Assembly: GCA_963736355.1 (NCBI GenBank)
Contig: CAVTOO010000022.1
Span: forward strand, 186,001-250,000
Reading direction: 5' to 3'
Source of the DNA: CAVTOO01 sp963736355
Lineage (GTDB): Bacteria > Pseudomonadota > Alphaproteobacteria > Rhizobiales > Xanthobacteraceae
Length of the DNA: 64,000 nucleotides
Part shown: positions 29,501-38,269 of the stretch, in pieces
How the letters are laid out: each line of letters opens with the position of its first letter
How positions within the stretch are numbered: the stretch's first letter is position 1
Position numbers and translations under genes: made by a program
Notes under the pieces: generated by a model
Told to the model about the DNA's origin: nothing
Database searches by the model: none
The model's input: the letters and a program-made list of their open reading frames with translations, nothing else

Positions 29501-29602
29501 GAGCCGGACATATGACATCAACCCGCCAGCCACGCCGATGATCATGAGATAGATGACCAGAGAGCGATGGCTGAGTGCCCATTCCGAGAGATTGAAGCGC
29601 AT
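26528..29602 (-). CDS. RND efflux transporter permease
   Basis: A 1024-residue inner-membrane pump of the AcrB/HAE group. One N-terminal transmembrane segment is followed by the first periplasmic loop (about 35-330), a bundle of segments containing ALIIALALMVDDAMTVTDAM (with the conserved proton-relay Asp pair), a second periplasmic loop (about 560-860), and the final bundle with LTAVSTVLGMIPIA. It exports substrates from membrane or periplasm using proton influx. It shares one base (TAATG) with the adaptor stop. An outer-membrane channel gene is not seen. The substrate is unknown. Confidence 0.93.
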   Translation of the reverse strand: MRFNLSEWALSHRSLVIYLMIIGVAGGLMSYVRLGRSEDPSFIIKTMVVQAAWPGATVQDTLNQVTERLERTLQETPHLDFIRSITTAGVTTVFVNLQGSANARQVNDTWYHVRKSIGDMRHTLPAGIVGPGFNDEFGDTFGTIYGFTSDGFSHRDLRDYVEKARSKLLEVPDVSKIEILGAQDERIFVEVSIQEMANLGIDRSALIAALQTQNIVQPAGTIETGDERISLRVSGAFRSEQDIRDVNFAIGGRMLRLADIAQVRRGYADPPQPMFRVNGQPAIGIAIAMRDGGDILALGENIKRAMKALVAELPLGIEPHLVADQAVTVRGAISEFMTSLWQAIAIILVVSFISLGVRPGLIIALSIPLTLAIVFSVMEMANIDMQRISLGALIIALALMVDDAMTVTDAMLTRLAEGDDKAQAGAYAFRTYAFAMLAGTLVTIAGFVPVGFAASSAGEYTFSLFAVVAIALIISWFVAVIFAPLLGVLILSAPTSKQDAKPSRIMSGYQKFLTFAVRVRWLTLAATAGLFAISILAIPLIPNQFFPSSDRPELLVDLRLPQNASIYAVEDVAQRFDATLKDDPDVARWSTYVGRGAIRFYLPLDVQLPSNFFGQAVIVAKDVEARERLRAKLEALLANDFPNLVARVSPLELGPPVGWPIQYRVSGPDIAQVRDIAFELAGVISGSPQTKRVNFDWIEPTREVRIKINQDQARLLGLSSQALASVLNTVLSGSAISQVRDDIYLVDVVVRANDEQRVSLATLRTVQVPLPNGRTAPLSQFATFEYTQDYPVVWRRGRVPTLTVQADVVPSALPETVINALTPAINTLKQKLPPSYAITVGGTVEESAKSQASVLAVVPLMIFIMLSVLMFQLHSFQRLMLVLSVAPLGLIGVVAALLVSNRPLGFVAILGVLALIGMITKNAVILVSQIEAEREQGKDVRQAAIDASTSRFRPIMLTAVSTVLGMIPIAPTVFWGPMAFAIMGGLLVATVLTLIFLPTLYVTWFELREGKRQAAPVEARPQSS

Positions 29603-30708
29603 TATCGTGATGCCCCGAGCAGGCGAACTTTTTGCCCTGGATGAAGCGCCTGCACGCCGGCGGTGACGACAATGTCACCCACATCAAGGCCTTGAGAGAC
29701 GGTCACGGTCGACGGATCAAAGCGCGCCACATCGACGTTGCGGACCGAAACCGTGAGGTTCGACGGGTCGATGACCCAGACGGCGGGCTGCCGGTTGAAC
29801 TTGCTCATCGACGTCGCGGGGATCTCGATCACGGGTGCCGCGTTCATCTGCATCTCGCCGTTGACCGTCGTGCCAAGCATCATTGCTGCGGGCGGCTTGT
29901 TGAGGCCGACCCGGACGGTGAAGGTCCGTGTGACCGGATCGGCCTGCGGCGAGACTTCGCGCACGCGACCGGTCGTCGTCACATTCGGGGCATCGACAAG
30001 ACGGACCGTTATTTCCGGGTCGCCGGGAGCGGTGCGCATGAGTTGCGCCGGTACGTCGAACACCGCATCGCGGCCATCCTGACGCGCGATGCGAACGATC
30101 ATCTGTCCGGCCTGCACAACCTCGCCTGGTTCGGCGCCGACGGCCGTGACCACACCGGGCGCATCCGCCTTCAGTTCGGTAAAGCCGACGAGATCATGCG
30201 CGGTCCGAAGCTGTGCCTCGGCGACATCGACCTGCGACTGCGCCGTTGTTGCCGCTTTCTGGGCCTGATCGAGAAGGACGGCGGTGGTCCACCCCTGACC
30301 AAACAGCGTTTGCTGGCGCTCAAGCTGGTTGCGGGTCTGGGTCAATGCCGCCTGCGCGGCGACGAGAGCTGCCTTTGCCGAGAGCAGGGCATTCTGTTCG
30401 TTTTGCGGTTCAAGCCTTCCAATCAGCTGGCCGGCTTCGAGCCGGTCGCCGACATTGACGGCTCTTTCAATCATCCGGCCAGCAATACGAAAGCCGATCG
30501 CCGCCTGATCTTGCGCCTCGAGGCGTCCCGTCAGCACAATGGGAACACCAGCTGTTCGTTTGGTTACGGTCATCGTTCTGACGGGGCGTATTTCAGGCGC
30601 TTCCACCTCTACGCTCTGTCGGCATCCAGCCACCATCGCTGCCGACGCGAGCAAGACCAGTATTCGTCGGTGATTGCCTGCTCGCAGGTAAATCCGGCTT
30701 GCATACAT
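29602..30708 (-). CDS. RND efflux periplasmic adaptor (lipoprotein)
   Basis: A 368-residue membrane-fusion protein. The N-terminus carries a lipoprotein signal with lipobox VAGC (Cys29), so it should be anchored to the inner membrane. A biotinyl-lipoyl-like hairpin (IGFRIAGRMIERAVNVGDRLEAGQ, in pieces) and a coiled-coil segment at about 110-170 follow, then beta-barrel domains. It couples the permease to an outer-membrane channel. It is the first gene of a ten-gene minus-strand run that ends with the second MnhD-like gene. Confidence 0.92.
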   Translation of the reverse strand: MYASRIYLRAGNHRRILVLLASAAMVAGCRQSVEVEAPEIRPVRTMTVTKRTAGVPIVLTGRLEAQDQAAIGFRIAGRMIERAVNVGDRLEAGQLIGRLEPQNEQNALLSAKAALVAAQAALTQTRNQLERQQTLFGQGWTTAVLLDQAQKAATTAQSQVDVAEAQLRTAHDLVGFTELKADAPGVVTAVGAEPGEVVQAGQMIVRIARQDGRDAVFDVPAQLMRTAPGDPEITVRLVDAPNVTTTGRVREVSPQADPVTRTFTVRVGLNKPPAAMMLGTTVNGEMQMNAAPVIEIPATSMSKFNRQPAVWVIDPSNLTVSVRNVDVARFDPSTVTVSQGLDVGDIVVTAGVQALHPGQKVRLLGASR

Positions 30709-31093
30709 GGCCTGATGGTCTCCCAGGAATGGCTGTCTGAGGGCCTGTAGCGGCCGGCCGGAGAGTGCCGGCAGTGAAGAACACGCGACGACCCCACCGA
30801 ACAGAGACAGAGAATCGAACTCTCGACCTGCTCTTGAAAAATTTTACGGCAAACGTCGTTCTTCAATCACGTTGGACCTACGTCCAATGGATTTGCATGA
30901 CCGCGTGAGCACAATCGCGTCCGAAGTATTCGCGGATTGTAACCGTGACGCCGGTTGATTTTGGTTGCTCTTGCCGCACGGAAGCGATTTTCGGAATCGA
31001 GCGCTTAGCCAGGTCTGCTTAACCAGACCCGCAGCCGCAACCAGGAATGTCAGCCAACAAAGGCAATCATCCGGAAAACGTCGAGGGGGATTC
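30709..31093. promoter_or_regulatory. Divergent regulatory region with operator-like palindrome (site 2)
   Basis: The 385-base gap between the RND operon and the arginine locus contains no credible gene. It holds the palindrome TTGGAC-CTAC-GTCCAA at 30872-30887, with half-sites and spacing identical to the core of the site at 17461-17480. It is about 165 bases upstream of the adaptor start and 207 bases upstream of the ArcD-like start, so it could serve either side. Confidence 0.5.
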
Positions 31094-32533
31094 ATGGCAT
31101 CCAATGGATCGAATGGCGTGCAAAAGCTGACTCTCTTCGCGTTGACCGCGATGGTGGTCGGCTCGATGGTCGGCTCCGGAATTTTTTCGCTGCCGCGGAC
31201 CTTCGGCATCGCAACAGGACCATTCGGTGCGATGATCGCGTGGATCATCGCGGCCGGCGGCATGTACACGCTGGCGCGGGTGTTTCAGGCCCTTGCCGAG
31301 CGCAAGCCTGATCTCGATGCCGGTGTTTACGCCTACGCAAAAGCCGGCTTCGGCAACTATCCGGGCTTTCTCTCGGTATTTGGCTACTGGATCGGGACTT
31401 GCATCGGCAACGTCTCCTATTGGGTTCTCATCAAGTCGACTCTCGGCGCTTTCTTTCCGGTTTTCGGCGACGGCAACACGATCGCCGCCATTGCCGTCGC
31501 TTCGGTCGGCATCTGGCTTTTTCACTTTATGATTCTGAGAGGGGTTCAGCAGGCCGCTTTCATCAATATGGTCGTCACCATCGCGAAAATCGTTCCGATC
31601 GTGGTGTTCATCCTCATCATGATCTTCGCATTCAAGCTGGACGTGTTTCGCGCCAATTTCTGGGGCGGCCAGGGAATGCCTGAGACGTCTCTGTTCGACC
31701 AGATCCGCGCCACGATGCTGGTGACCGTCTTTGTGTTTCTTGGCATCGAAGGCGCCAGCGTTTATTCACGCTTTGCCAAGCAGCGTTCCGACGTCGGCAG
31801 CGCGACGATCATGGGCTTTCTTGGCGTCACGACCTTGATGGTTCTCGTCTCGATGCTGCCCTATGCCGCGCTGACCCGCCTGGAAATCTCCGGGATGCGG
31901 CAGCCGTCGATGGCGGCGGTGCTGGAAGCAGTCGTTGGTCATTGGGGCGCGGTCTTTATCAGCGTCGGGCTGCTGGTGTCGGTGCTCGGCGCCTATCTCG
32001 CATGGTCGCTGATCTGCGCGGAAGTGCTGTCTGTTGCCGCCAAAGCAAAGGACATGCCCAAAGTTTTCGCGACCGAAAACGAAAACAAGGTGCCTGCCGC
32101 GGCGCTATGGATGACCAATATCGTGGTGCAACTGTTCGTCATCAGCACCTATTGGTCCACCGATGCATTTTCGCTGATGCTGAACCTGACAAGCGTGATG
32201 GCGCTGATTCCGTTCCTGCTCGTGGCGGCCTACGGACTGATGCTGGTGAGGCGCGGCGAAACCTATGAGATTCTGCCCGAAGAACGAACCCGCGACATGA
32301 TTTTCTCGGGTCTTGCGGTCTTCTACACGCTGTTCCTGATCTACGCGGCGGGCCTGAAATTCCTCGTGCTGTCGGCGATCCTCTACGGCCCCGGCACGGC
32401 TCTCTACATCTGGAACAGGCTCGAGCAGAAGCAGCGAATTTTCAGCCCGATTGAATGGGGCATCTTCATCGTCGCCATGATCGGTGCTGCGATCGGCGTC
32501 CATGGATTGGTCACTGGATACATCACGATCTAG
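31094..32533 (+). CDS. ArcD-like basic amino acid antiporter, copy 1
   Basis: A 479-residue APA-family exchanger with about 12-13 hydrophobic segments. The substrate-binding region GSMVGSGIFSLP is near the N-terminus, followed by LDAGVYAYAKAGFG, FLGIEGASVYSRFAK and LLVSVLGAYLAW. Close relatives exchange arginine for ornithine, citrulline or agmatine. A GAGGGGGA ribosome site supports this ATG. It lies 15 bases before arginine deiminase, giving a clear functional link. Confidence 0.9.
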   Translation: MASNGSNGVQKLTLFALTAMVVGSMVGSGIFSLPRTFGIATGPFGAMIAWIIAAGGMYTLARVFQALAERKPDLDAGVYAYAKAGFGNYPGFLSVFGYWIGTCIGNVSYWVLIKSTLGAFFPVFGDGNTIAAIAVASVGIWLFHFMILRGVQQAAFINMVVTIAKIVPIVVFILIMIFAFKLDVFRANFWGGQGMPETSLFDQIRATMLVTVFVFLGIEGASVYSRFAKQRSDVGSATIMGFLGVTTLMVLVSMLPYAALTRLEISGMRQPSMAAVLEAVVGHWGAVFISVGLLVSVLGAYLAWSLICAEVLSVAAKAKDMPKVFATENENKVPAAALWMTNIVVQLFVISTYWSTDAFSLMLNLTSVMALIPFLLVAAYGLMLVRRGETYEILPEERTRDMIFSGLAVFYTLFLIYAAGLKFLVLSAILYGPGTALYIWNRLEQKQRIFSPIEWGIFIVAMIGAAIGVHGLVTGYITI

Positions 32534-32548
32534 GTAAGGGAGCGTCCT

Positions 32549-33826
32549 ATGGTGAATGAAAAGGCATCCGCGACGGCCGGCAAGTCATCGGCTGCATTTG
32601 GTGTGCATTCGGAGGTTGGGCAACTTCGAAAGGTGATGGTCTGCGCGCCCGGCCGTGCACATCAGCGCCTGACCCCCAGCAATTGCGACGCGCTGCTGTT
32701 CGACGATGTGTTGTGGGTCGATAATGCCAAGCGGGATCATTTCGATTTTGTGCAGAAGATGCGCGACCGCGGCGTTGACGTCGTTGAAATGCACAATCTG
32801 CTCACCGAGACAGTGGAAATTCCCGAGGCCAAGAAATGGATCCTCGACAATCAGGTGATTCCGGATCAGGTCGGCGTCGGGCTGGTCGATGAAATTCGCA
32901 GCTATCTCAATGGACTGTCTTCTCGCGAACTCGCGGAGACGCTGATCGGCGGCTTGTCGACGGAAGAGTTCCCGGAGGCTGTCGGCGGTCAGATGCTTCG
33001 CCTGGTGAAGGAGGCGGCGGGCGTCACCGAGTATTTGCTGCCGCCGTTGCCGAACACGCTCTATACGCGCGACACGACGTGCTGGATCTACGGCGGCTGC
33101 ACATTGAACCCGCTCTACTGGCCGGCGCGGCATGAGGAAACGATCCTCACGACGTCGATCTACAAGTTCCATCCTGACTTCGCGGGCAAGGTGAATGTGT
33201 GGTGGGGCGATCCGCTCCATGACCACGGGCTCGCCACGCTCGAAGGCGGAGATGTGATGCCTATCGGCAAGGGCAATGTCCTGATTGGCATGAGCGAACG
33301 GACATCGCGTCAGGCGATCAGCCAGCTTGCGGCGACGCTCTTCGCGAAAGGGGCTGCCCAGCGTGTGATCGTGGCCGCGATGCCGAAACTGCGCGCCGCC
33401 ATGCATCTCGACACGGTCTTCACTTTCGCCGACCGTGACTGCGTTCTTTACTATCCCGACATCGTCAACAGCATCCAGGCCTTCTCCTATCGACCCGGCA
33501 AAAAAGAGGGGACGGTCGATCTCCGCAAGGACGAGGGCAGCTTTGTCGAGACCGTCCGCGATTCGCTCGGTCTCAAGAAGATGCGTGTCGTGGAAACCGG
33601 CGGCACGGCCTATATGCGCGAACGGACGCAGTGGGACAGCGGTGCAAACCTTGTCTGCGCGTCGCCGGGGGTGGTGTTTGCCTACGATCGCAACACCTAC
33701 ACGAATACCTTGCTGCGCAAGGAAGGCATCGAGGTCATCTCGATCGTCGGAGCGGAGCTCGGCCGCGGTCGCGGCGGCGGTCATTGCATGACATGTCCGA
33801 TCATTCGTGACGCCGTGGATTACTGA
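32549..33826 (+). CDS. arcA: Arginine deiminase
   Basis: A 425-residue cytosolic enzyme that hydrolyses arginine to citrulline and ammonia. It has the guanidine-modifying fold motifs LLFDDVLWVDNA, TLYTRDTTCWIYGG, LEGGDVM and, near the C-terminus, GRGRGGGHCMTCP with the catalytic Cys413. The length is normal. No ornithine carbamoyltransferase (arcB) or carbamate kinase (arcC) is present in the window, so ATP generation by the full pathway is not supported locally. Confidence 0.96.
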   Translation: MVNEKASATAGKSSAAFGVHSEVGQLRKVMVCAPGRAHQRLTPSNCDALLFDDVLWVDNAKRDHFDFVQKMRDRGVDVVEMHNLLTETVEIPEAKKWILDNQVIPDQVGVGLVDEIRSYLNGLSSRELAETLIGGLSTEEFPEAVGGQMLRLVKEAAGVTEYLLPPLPNTLYTRDTTCWIYGGCTLNPLYWPARHEETILTTSIYKFHPDFAGKVNVWWGDPLHDHGLATLEGGDVMPIGKGNVLIGMSERTSRQAISQLAATLFAKGAAQRVIVAAMPKLRAAMHLDTVFTFADRDCVLYYPDIVNSIQAFSYRPGKKEGTVDLRKDEGSFVETVRDSLGLKKMRVVETGGTAYMRERTQWDSGANLVCASPGVVFAYDRNTYTNTLLRKEGIEVISIVGAELGRGRGGGHCMTCPIIRDAVDY

Positions 33827-33870
33827 AAACAAAGGATGGGTCGAGCGAGCTCGATGCAAGCGTAAGCGCA

Positions 33871-35301
33871 ATGGATATTCCGGACGACCAGCGACTGTCG
33901 CGCCGCGCACTGATCGCGCTCGTCGTGGGGTCGATGGTCGGCTCCGGAATTTTTGCCCTGCCGGCTGCATTCGGGCGTTCGACCGGCGCTCTCGGCGCCA
34001 TGATTGCCTGGGTGATCGCAGGCACCGGCATGCTGATGCTGGCATTTGTCTTCCAGACGTTATCGCGCCGACGCCCAGATCTCGACAACGGCATCTATAC
34101 CTACGCCAAGGCCGGCTTCGGCGAGTATCTCGGCTTCTCGTCGGCCGTCGGTTACTGGATAGGTTGTTGTCTGGCCGACGTCGCTTGTCTCATCCTGATA
34201 AAAGCAACGCTGGGGCAATTTATGCCCATCTTCGGCGATGGCACGACGGTCGTGGCAATCGTCAGTGCATCGGCGTTGCTGTGGGGCGTGCAATGGTTGA
34301 TCCTGCGAGGCGTCAAGGAGGCGACGGCTCTCAATACCATTGCGACATTCGCCAAGATCATCCCCATCGTCTTGTTTCTTGTCGTGGTCGGCGCGGGGTT
34401 TAAGGCTGACATTTTTGCCTTGAATTTCTGGGGCAGTGCGCAGCCGAGCTTTGGCGATGTCGCCGGGCAGGTGCGCAATACGATGCTGGTGACGGTTTTT
34501 GTCTTCGTCGGCATTGAAGGAGCTAGTGTTTACTCGCGCTATGCCAAAGACCGGGCTGACGTCGGTATCGCGACCGTGCTTGGCTTTCTCGGTGTCTTAA
34601 GTCTCCTCGTGCTGGTGACGATGCTGTCCTACGGCGTGCTGCTGCGGGAGGATCTTGCGAAGCTGGCCACGCCGTCGATGGCGGGCGTGCTTGAGGCCAT
34701 CGTCGGGCCGTGGGGCAGAGCTTTCATCAGTCTCGGCCTGATCATTTCGGTTCTTGGCAATTATCTGTCGTGGTCGTTGCTGGCCGCCGAAGTTCTGCGG
34801 TCCGCTGCTGTTGAGGGCACGATGCCGTCCTTCCTGGGACGAGAGAACAGTCAGAAGGCGCCTGTGGCCGCATTGTGGCTCACAAATATTATTATCCAGC
34901 TCTTCCTGCTGGTGACGTGGTTTGCCGAGTATGCGTTTACGCTGGCGTTGAAGATGACCAGCTCGATGACCTTGATCCCATATCTTCTTGTTGCGGCGTA
35001 TGGCTTGAAACTGGCGCTGACCGGCGAGACATATCTGACGGATGCGCGCGAGCGCCGGAAGGATGCGTGTTTCGGCGTCCTCGCCACGGCCTATTCGATC
35101 GCCATGATTTATGCAGGCGGCATGAAGTTCGTCTTGTTGTCAGCTATTCTTTACGCACCAGGAACCATTCTATTCGTTGTTGCGAGGCTCGAGCAGAAGC
35201 GTAAGCTGTTCAAGCCAATTGAGGGGCTGATTTTCGCGACCATTGTCGCCATGGCGCTCATCGGGATTTTCAGTCTCGCATCAGGTGTCATCACAGTGTG
35301 A
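33871..35301 (+). CDS. ArcD-like basic amino acid antiporter, copy 2
   Basis: A 476-residue paralogue of the exchanger upstream of arcA, with the same landmarks (GSMVGSGIFALP, LDNGIYTYAKAGFGEY, FVGIEGASVYSRYAKDR, SVLGNYLSWSLLAAEV). The two flank arcA. The presence of two copies suggests different exchange partners, for example arginine/ornithine against arginine/citrulline, but this is inference. It starts 44 bases after the arcA stop. Confidence 0.9.
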   Translation: MDIPDDQRLSRRALIALVVGSMVGSGIFALPAAFGRSTGALGAMIAWVIAGTGMLMLAFVFQTLSRRRPDLDNGIYTYAKAGFGEYLGFSSAVGYWIGCCLADVACLILIKATLGQFMPIFGDGTTVVAIVSASALLWGVQWLILRGVKEATALNTIATFAKIIPIVLFLVVVGAGFKADIFALNFWGSAQPSFGDVAGQVRNTMLVTVFVFVGIEGASVYSRYAKDRADVGIATVLGFLGVLSLLVLVTMLSYGVLLREDLAKLATPSMAGVLEAIVGPWGRAFISLGLIISVLGNYLSWSLLAAEVLRSAAVEGTMPSFLGRENSQKAPVAALWLTNIIIQLFLLVTWFAEYAFTLALKMTSSMTLIPYLLVAAYGLKLALTGETYLTDARERRKDACFGVLATAYSIAMIYAGGMKFVLLSAILYAPGTILFVVARLEQKRKLFKPIEGLIFATIVAMALIGIFSLASGVITV

Positions 35302-35360
35302 ACCCTTGAGATTGAGATCCTGGGCAGGCCGCGACGGCGCCCGATGAGGAGGCTCTCACG

Positions 35361-36717
35361 ATGATCATGCATCTGCGAACAGCGCGTTTGTTGCTTCTTC
35401 TGGCGATGTCGGCTGGCCTATGCGATCGGGCTTTTGCGCAGGAACCCTCGGCTGTCACGCTTTTCGAAAACGTCCGAAATCTTCGACGGCAAGAGTGCGG
35501 GGCTTTCGCCGCCGTCCAATGTCCTTGTGCGGGGCAATTTCATTCAACGTATTTCGACTGCACCGATCGCCATCGATCGCCGCGCCGATACCCGCATTGT
35601 TGCCGGCGGCGGTCGCGTGCTGATGCCCGGCCTCAGTGATGCTCACTGGCATCCGATGCTGGTGCGACCGACGCCCACGGACGTTATCGTCAGCGATGTC
35701 GGTTATACCAACTTGCTCGCGGCGGCCGAGGCGACGGCGACCTTGATGCGAGGCTTTACGACGGTCCGCGACATGGGTGGACCGAGCTTCAGCCTGAAGC
35801 GCGCGATCGACGAAGGACTGTTGCCGGGGCCGCGCATCTATCCGTCCGGGGCGATGATTTCCGTCACCAGCGGGCATGGCGATTTTCGCCAGCGCTTTGA
35901 ATTGCCGCGGACGATTGGCGGGATGCTTTCGCGGATGGAGCAGATCGGCGGCAGCATGATTGCCGATAGCCCGGACGAGGTGAGGCTGCGTGCGCGCGAG
36001 CAGCTGATGCTGGGCGCGTCGCAGATCAAACTGACCGCGGGCGGCGGCGTGGCGTCGCCCTTCAGCCCGCTCGATGTCGTCACGTTCACCGAGCCGGAGC
36101 TTCGCGCTGCCGTTGAGGCCGCCGAGAACTGGGGGACCTATGTCTGCACGCATGCCTATACGGCGGCGTCGATTCAGCGTTCGATCGCGGCCGGCGTTAA
36201 ATGCATCGAGCATGCGCATCTGATGGACGATGCGACGGCCAGGCTGATTGCCGACAAGGGCATCTGGCTGAGCACGCAGCCGTTCCTCGATCTTGGCGGG
36301 GCGGCGATGTTGCCTGCCGAGCAACAGGCAAAGATGCGGGAAGTCATTTCAGGCACCGACGCCGTCTATGGCTTCGTGAAGAAGTACAAGATCAAGACGG
36401 CGTTCGGGACAGATGTCCTGTTTTCGAAGGTGCTGGCTGAACGGCAGGGCGCCAGCCTTGCAAGCATGACACGCTGGTTCACGCCCGCGGAAGTCTTGAC
36501 CATGGCGACGTCAACAAACGCGGAGCTGTTCAGGCTCTCCGGGCTTCGCAATCCCTATCCCGGCAAGCTCGGCGTCGTTGAAGAAGGCGCGTTTGCCGAC
36601 CTGCTGCTGGTCGATGGCGATCCGCTGGCGAACATCCAGCTGATCGCAGATCCGAACAAAAACTTTGTAATCATCATGAAGGACGGAAAGATATTCAAAG
36701 ATACGTTGCCGCGATGA
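35361..36717 (+). CDS. Secreted amidohydrolase, imidazolonepropionase-like (one frame break)
   Basis: About 451 residues. Residues 1-26 form a signal peptide ending in AFA. The metal-dependent amidohydrolase domain has the HxH motif DAHWHP, the probable bridging Lys in QIKLTAGGGVASP, HAYTA, CIEHAHLMDD and the final Asp in FGTDVLF. This arrangement resembles exported prolidase-like enzymes, some of which cleave Xaa-Arg or Xaa-Lys dipeptides. An extra A near 35478 splits the gene right after the signal region. Location directly after the arginine genes makes a role in releasing arginine from peptides attractive but unproven. Confidence 0.8.
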
Positions 36718-36915
36718 CCGTCTGTTGCAGGCCCGATCGCCCAGTGTCTGGGATCCGTGGGCAATCGTCGAGGCCAGATCCCGCAGCCTGAAGCTGATTG
36801 GCAGCGACCGCTAAGAATGGTCGCCGCGCGCCAGGAGAGCCGACCGCATGGCGAGCCTCCTATTCAGGCAAGCAATTTGACTGATGCCAAAATAGCCCTC
36901 AGAGATTGGAGGCCG

Positions 36916-36929
36916 TTGACCTAAATCAA
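36916..36929 (+). promoter_or_regulatory. FNR/FixK-type box
   Basis: TTGAC-CTAA-ATCAA matches the TTGAT-N4-ATCAA consensus at all but one position and lies 65 bases upstream of the permease start. This is a plausible distance for activation with a start site near 36964. The rest of the 276-base gap after the amidohydrolase shows nothing else clear. Confidence 0.5.
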
Positions 36930-36993
36930 CGCAGACGATCCCAAAGAATTCCGATCATTCACGACTAAAAGACAGCACGAACGGATTTGTTGA

Positions 36994-38235
36994 GTGACCG
37001 ATCACAAAGTGACAGTTCGTGCGTCCGGTTCCGGACATGCCCTGCGACGACGGCTTAATTTGCCGCTTCTCGTCTTGTACGGCGTCGGCATTACGGTCGG
37101 CGCAGGTATTTATGTTCTGATCGGTTCGGTTGCCGCGCATGCCGGGCTATACGCGCCATGGTCATTTCTGATCGCCGCCGTGATCATGGCTTTTACGGTC
37201 GCGTCCTATGCAGAACTCACGATCCACTTTCCAGTCAGTGCCGGAGAAGCGGCCTATGTCAGGCATGCATTCAAATCGCGATACCTTGCGTTACTGACAG
37301 GCCTGACGACGATCTTCATCGGCATGATTTCTTCTGCAACCGTCGCGGTGGGATCGGCTGGCTATATAAGTCAGTTCATTGACGCCCCACGGGGTGTCAT
37401 CGTGGTCGCTGTCGTCCTGATCCTCGGGCTGATAGCGGCGTGGGGTATCCTCGAATCCGTGGTGCTGGCCAGCATTTTCACGCTCGTTGAAGTCGGAGGC
37501 CTGCTTGCGATCATCGTGGCAGCCGGGCTGTCGGATTTCCCGGTTGTCTCGGTCGTCATGCCGCCACCTCCGATGATGTTGGCACAATGGTCCGGCATTT
37601 TCTTTGCGAGCTTGCTGGCATTCTTTGCCTTTATCGGATTTGAGGATCTCGCCAATGTTGTGGAGGAGGCGAAGACGCCGCATCGGGATATTCCGTGGGC
37701 TATGTTCCTGACGCTCGTCATTTCCACGGCATTGTATATCGCCGTTGCCGCCATCGCGGTCAGCGCCGTCAGTCCTGAGCGACTGGCGACATCTCCCGCA
37801 CCGCTGAGTCTCGTTTTTCAGGAAGTTGCGGGAATCAGTCCGGCGGCCATCAGCGCGATTGCCATTGTTGCGACGCTGAACACAATTCTCGCTCAAATGA
37901 CCATGGCAACGCGCGTCGTTTATGGGTTGGCGAGGGAGGGCGACTTGCCCGCATTTCTTGGTGAAGTGCATGCCAGGACGGCGACGCCGCTGGCGGCCAC
38001 CGCATTGATGACGGTCATGGTTATTGTTCTGGCGCTCACCTTTCGTTTCGAGGCGCTCGCCGAAATTACGTCGCTGGCGACACTTGTGATCTTTGTGCTG
38101 GTCAACGCGTCGCTGTTGCGTCTGCGCTTCCAGCGTACAACGCAATTCACGTCACATCTTGGAATACCGACATGGGTGCCGGTCGCGGGCATTGTGAGCA
38201 GCCTGGCAATGATCGCGAGCGCTCTTCTTCGCTAA
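36994..38235 (+). CDS. APC-family amino acid permease
   Basis: A 413-residue transporter with about 12 hydrophobic segments. The N-terminal GITVGAGIYVLIG is the usual APC unwound-helix motif, followed by FPVSAGEAAYVRHAF, FFAFIGFEDLANVVEEAK and TMATRVVYGLAREGDLP. It is more like the small cationic or general amino acid permeases than the ArcD-type exchangers upstream. The start is ATG-free: the frame opens from the non-AUG/GTG region beginning at 36994 with GTG-ACC, after a weak ribosome site. The substrate is unknown. Confidence 0.85.
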   Translation: MTDHKVTVRASGSGHALRRRLNLPLLVLYGVGITVGAGIYVLIGSVAAHAGLYAPWSFLIAAVIMAFTVASYAELTIHFPVSAGEAAYVRHAFKSRYLALLTGLTTIFIGMISSATVAVGSAGYISQFIDAPRGVIVVAVVLILGLIAAWGILESVVLASIFTLVEVGGLLAIIVAAGLSDFPVVSVVMPPPPMMLAQWSGIFFASLLAFFAFIGFEDLANVVEEAKTPHRDIPWAMFLTLVISTALYIAVAAIAVSAVSPERLATSPAPLSLVFQEVAGISPAAISAIAIVATLNTILAQMTMATRVVYGLAREGDLPAFLGEVHARTATPLAATALMTVMVIVLALTFRFEALAEITSLATLVIFVLVNASLLRLRFQRTTQFTSHLGIPTWVPVAGIVSSLAMIASALLR

Positions 38236-38269
38236 AGTCGCCTTTCAAACGGCCAGTTGGGATTGGCAT

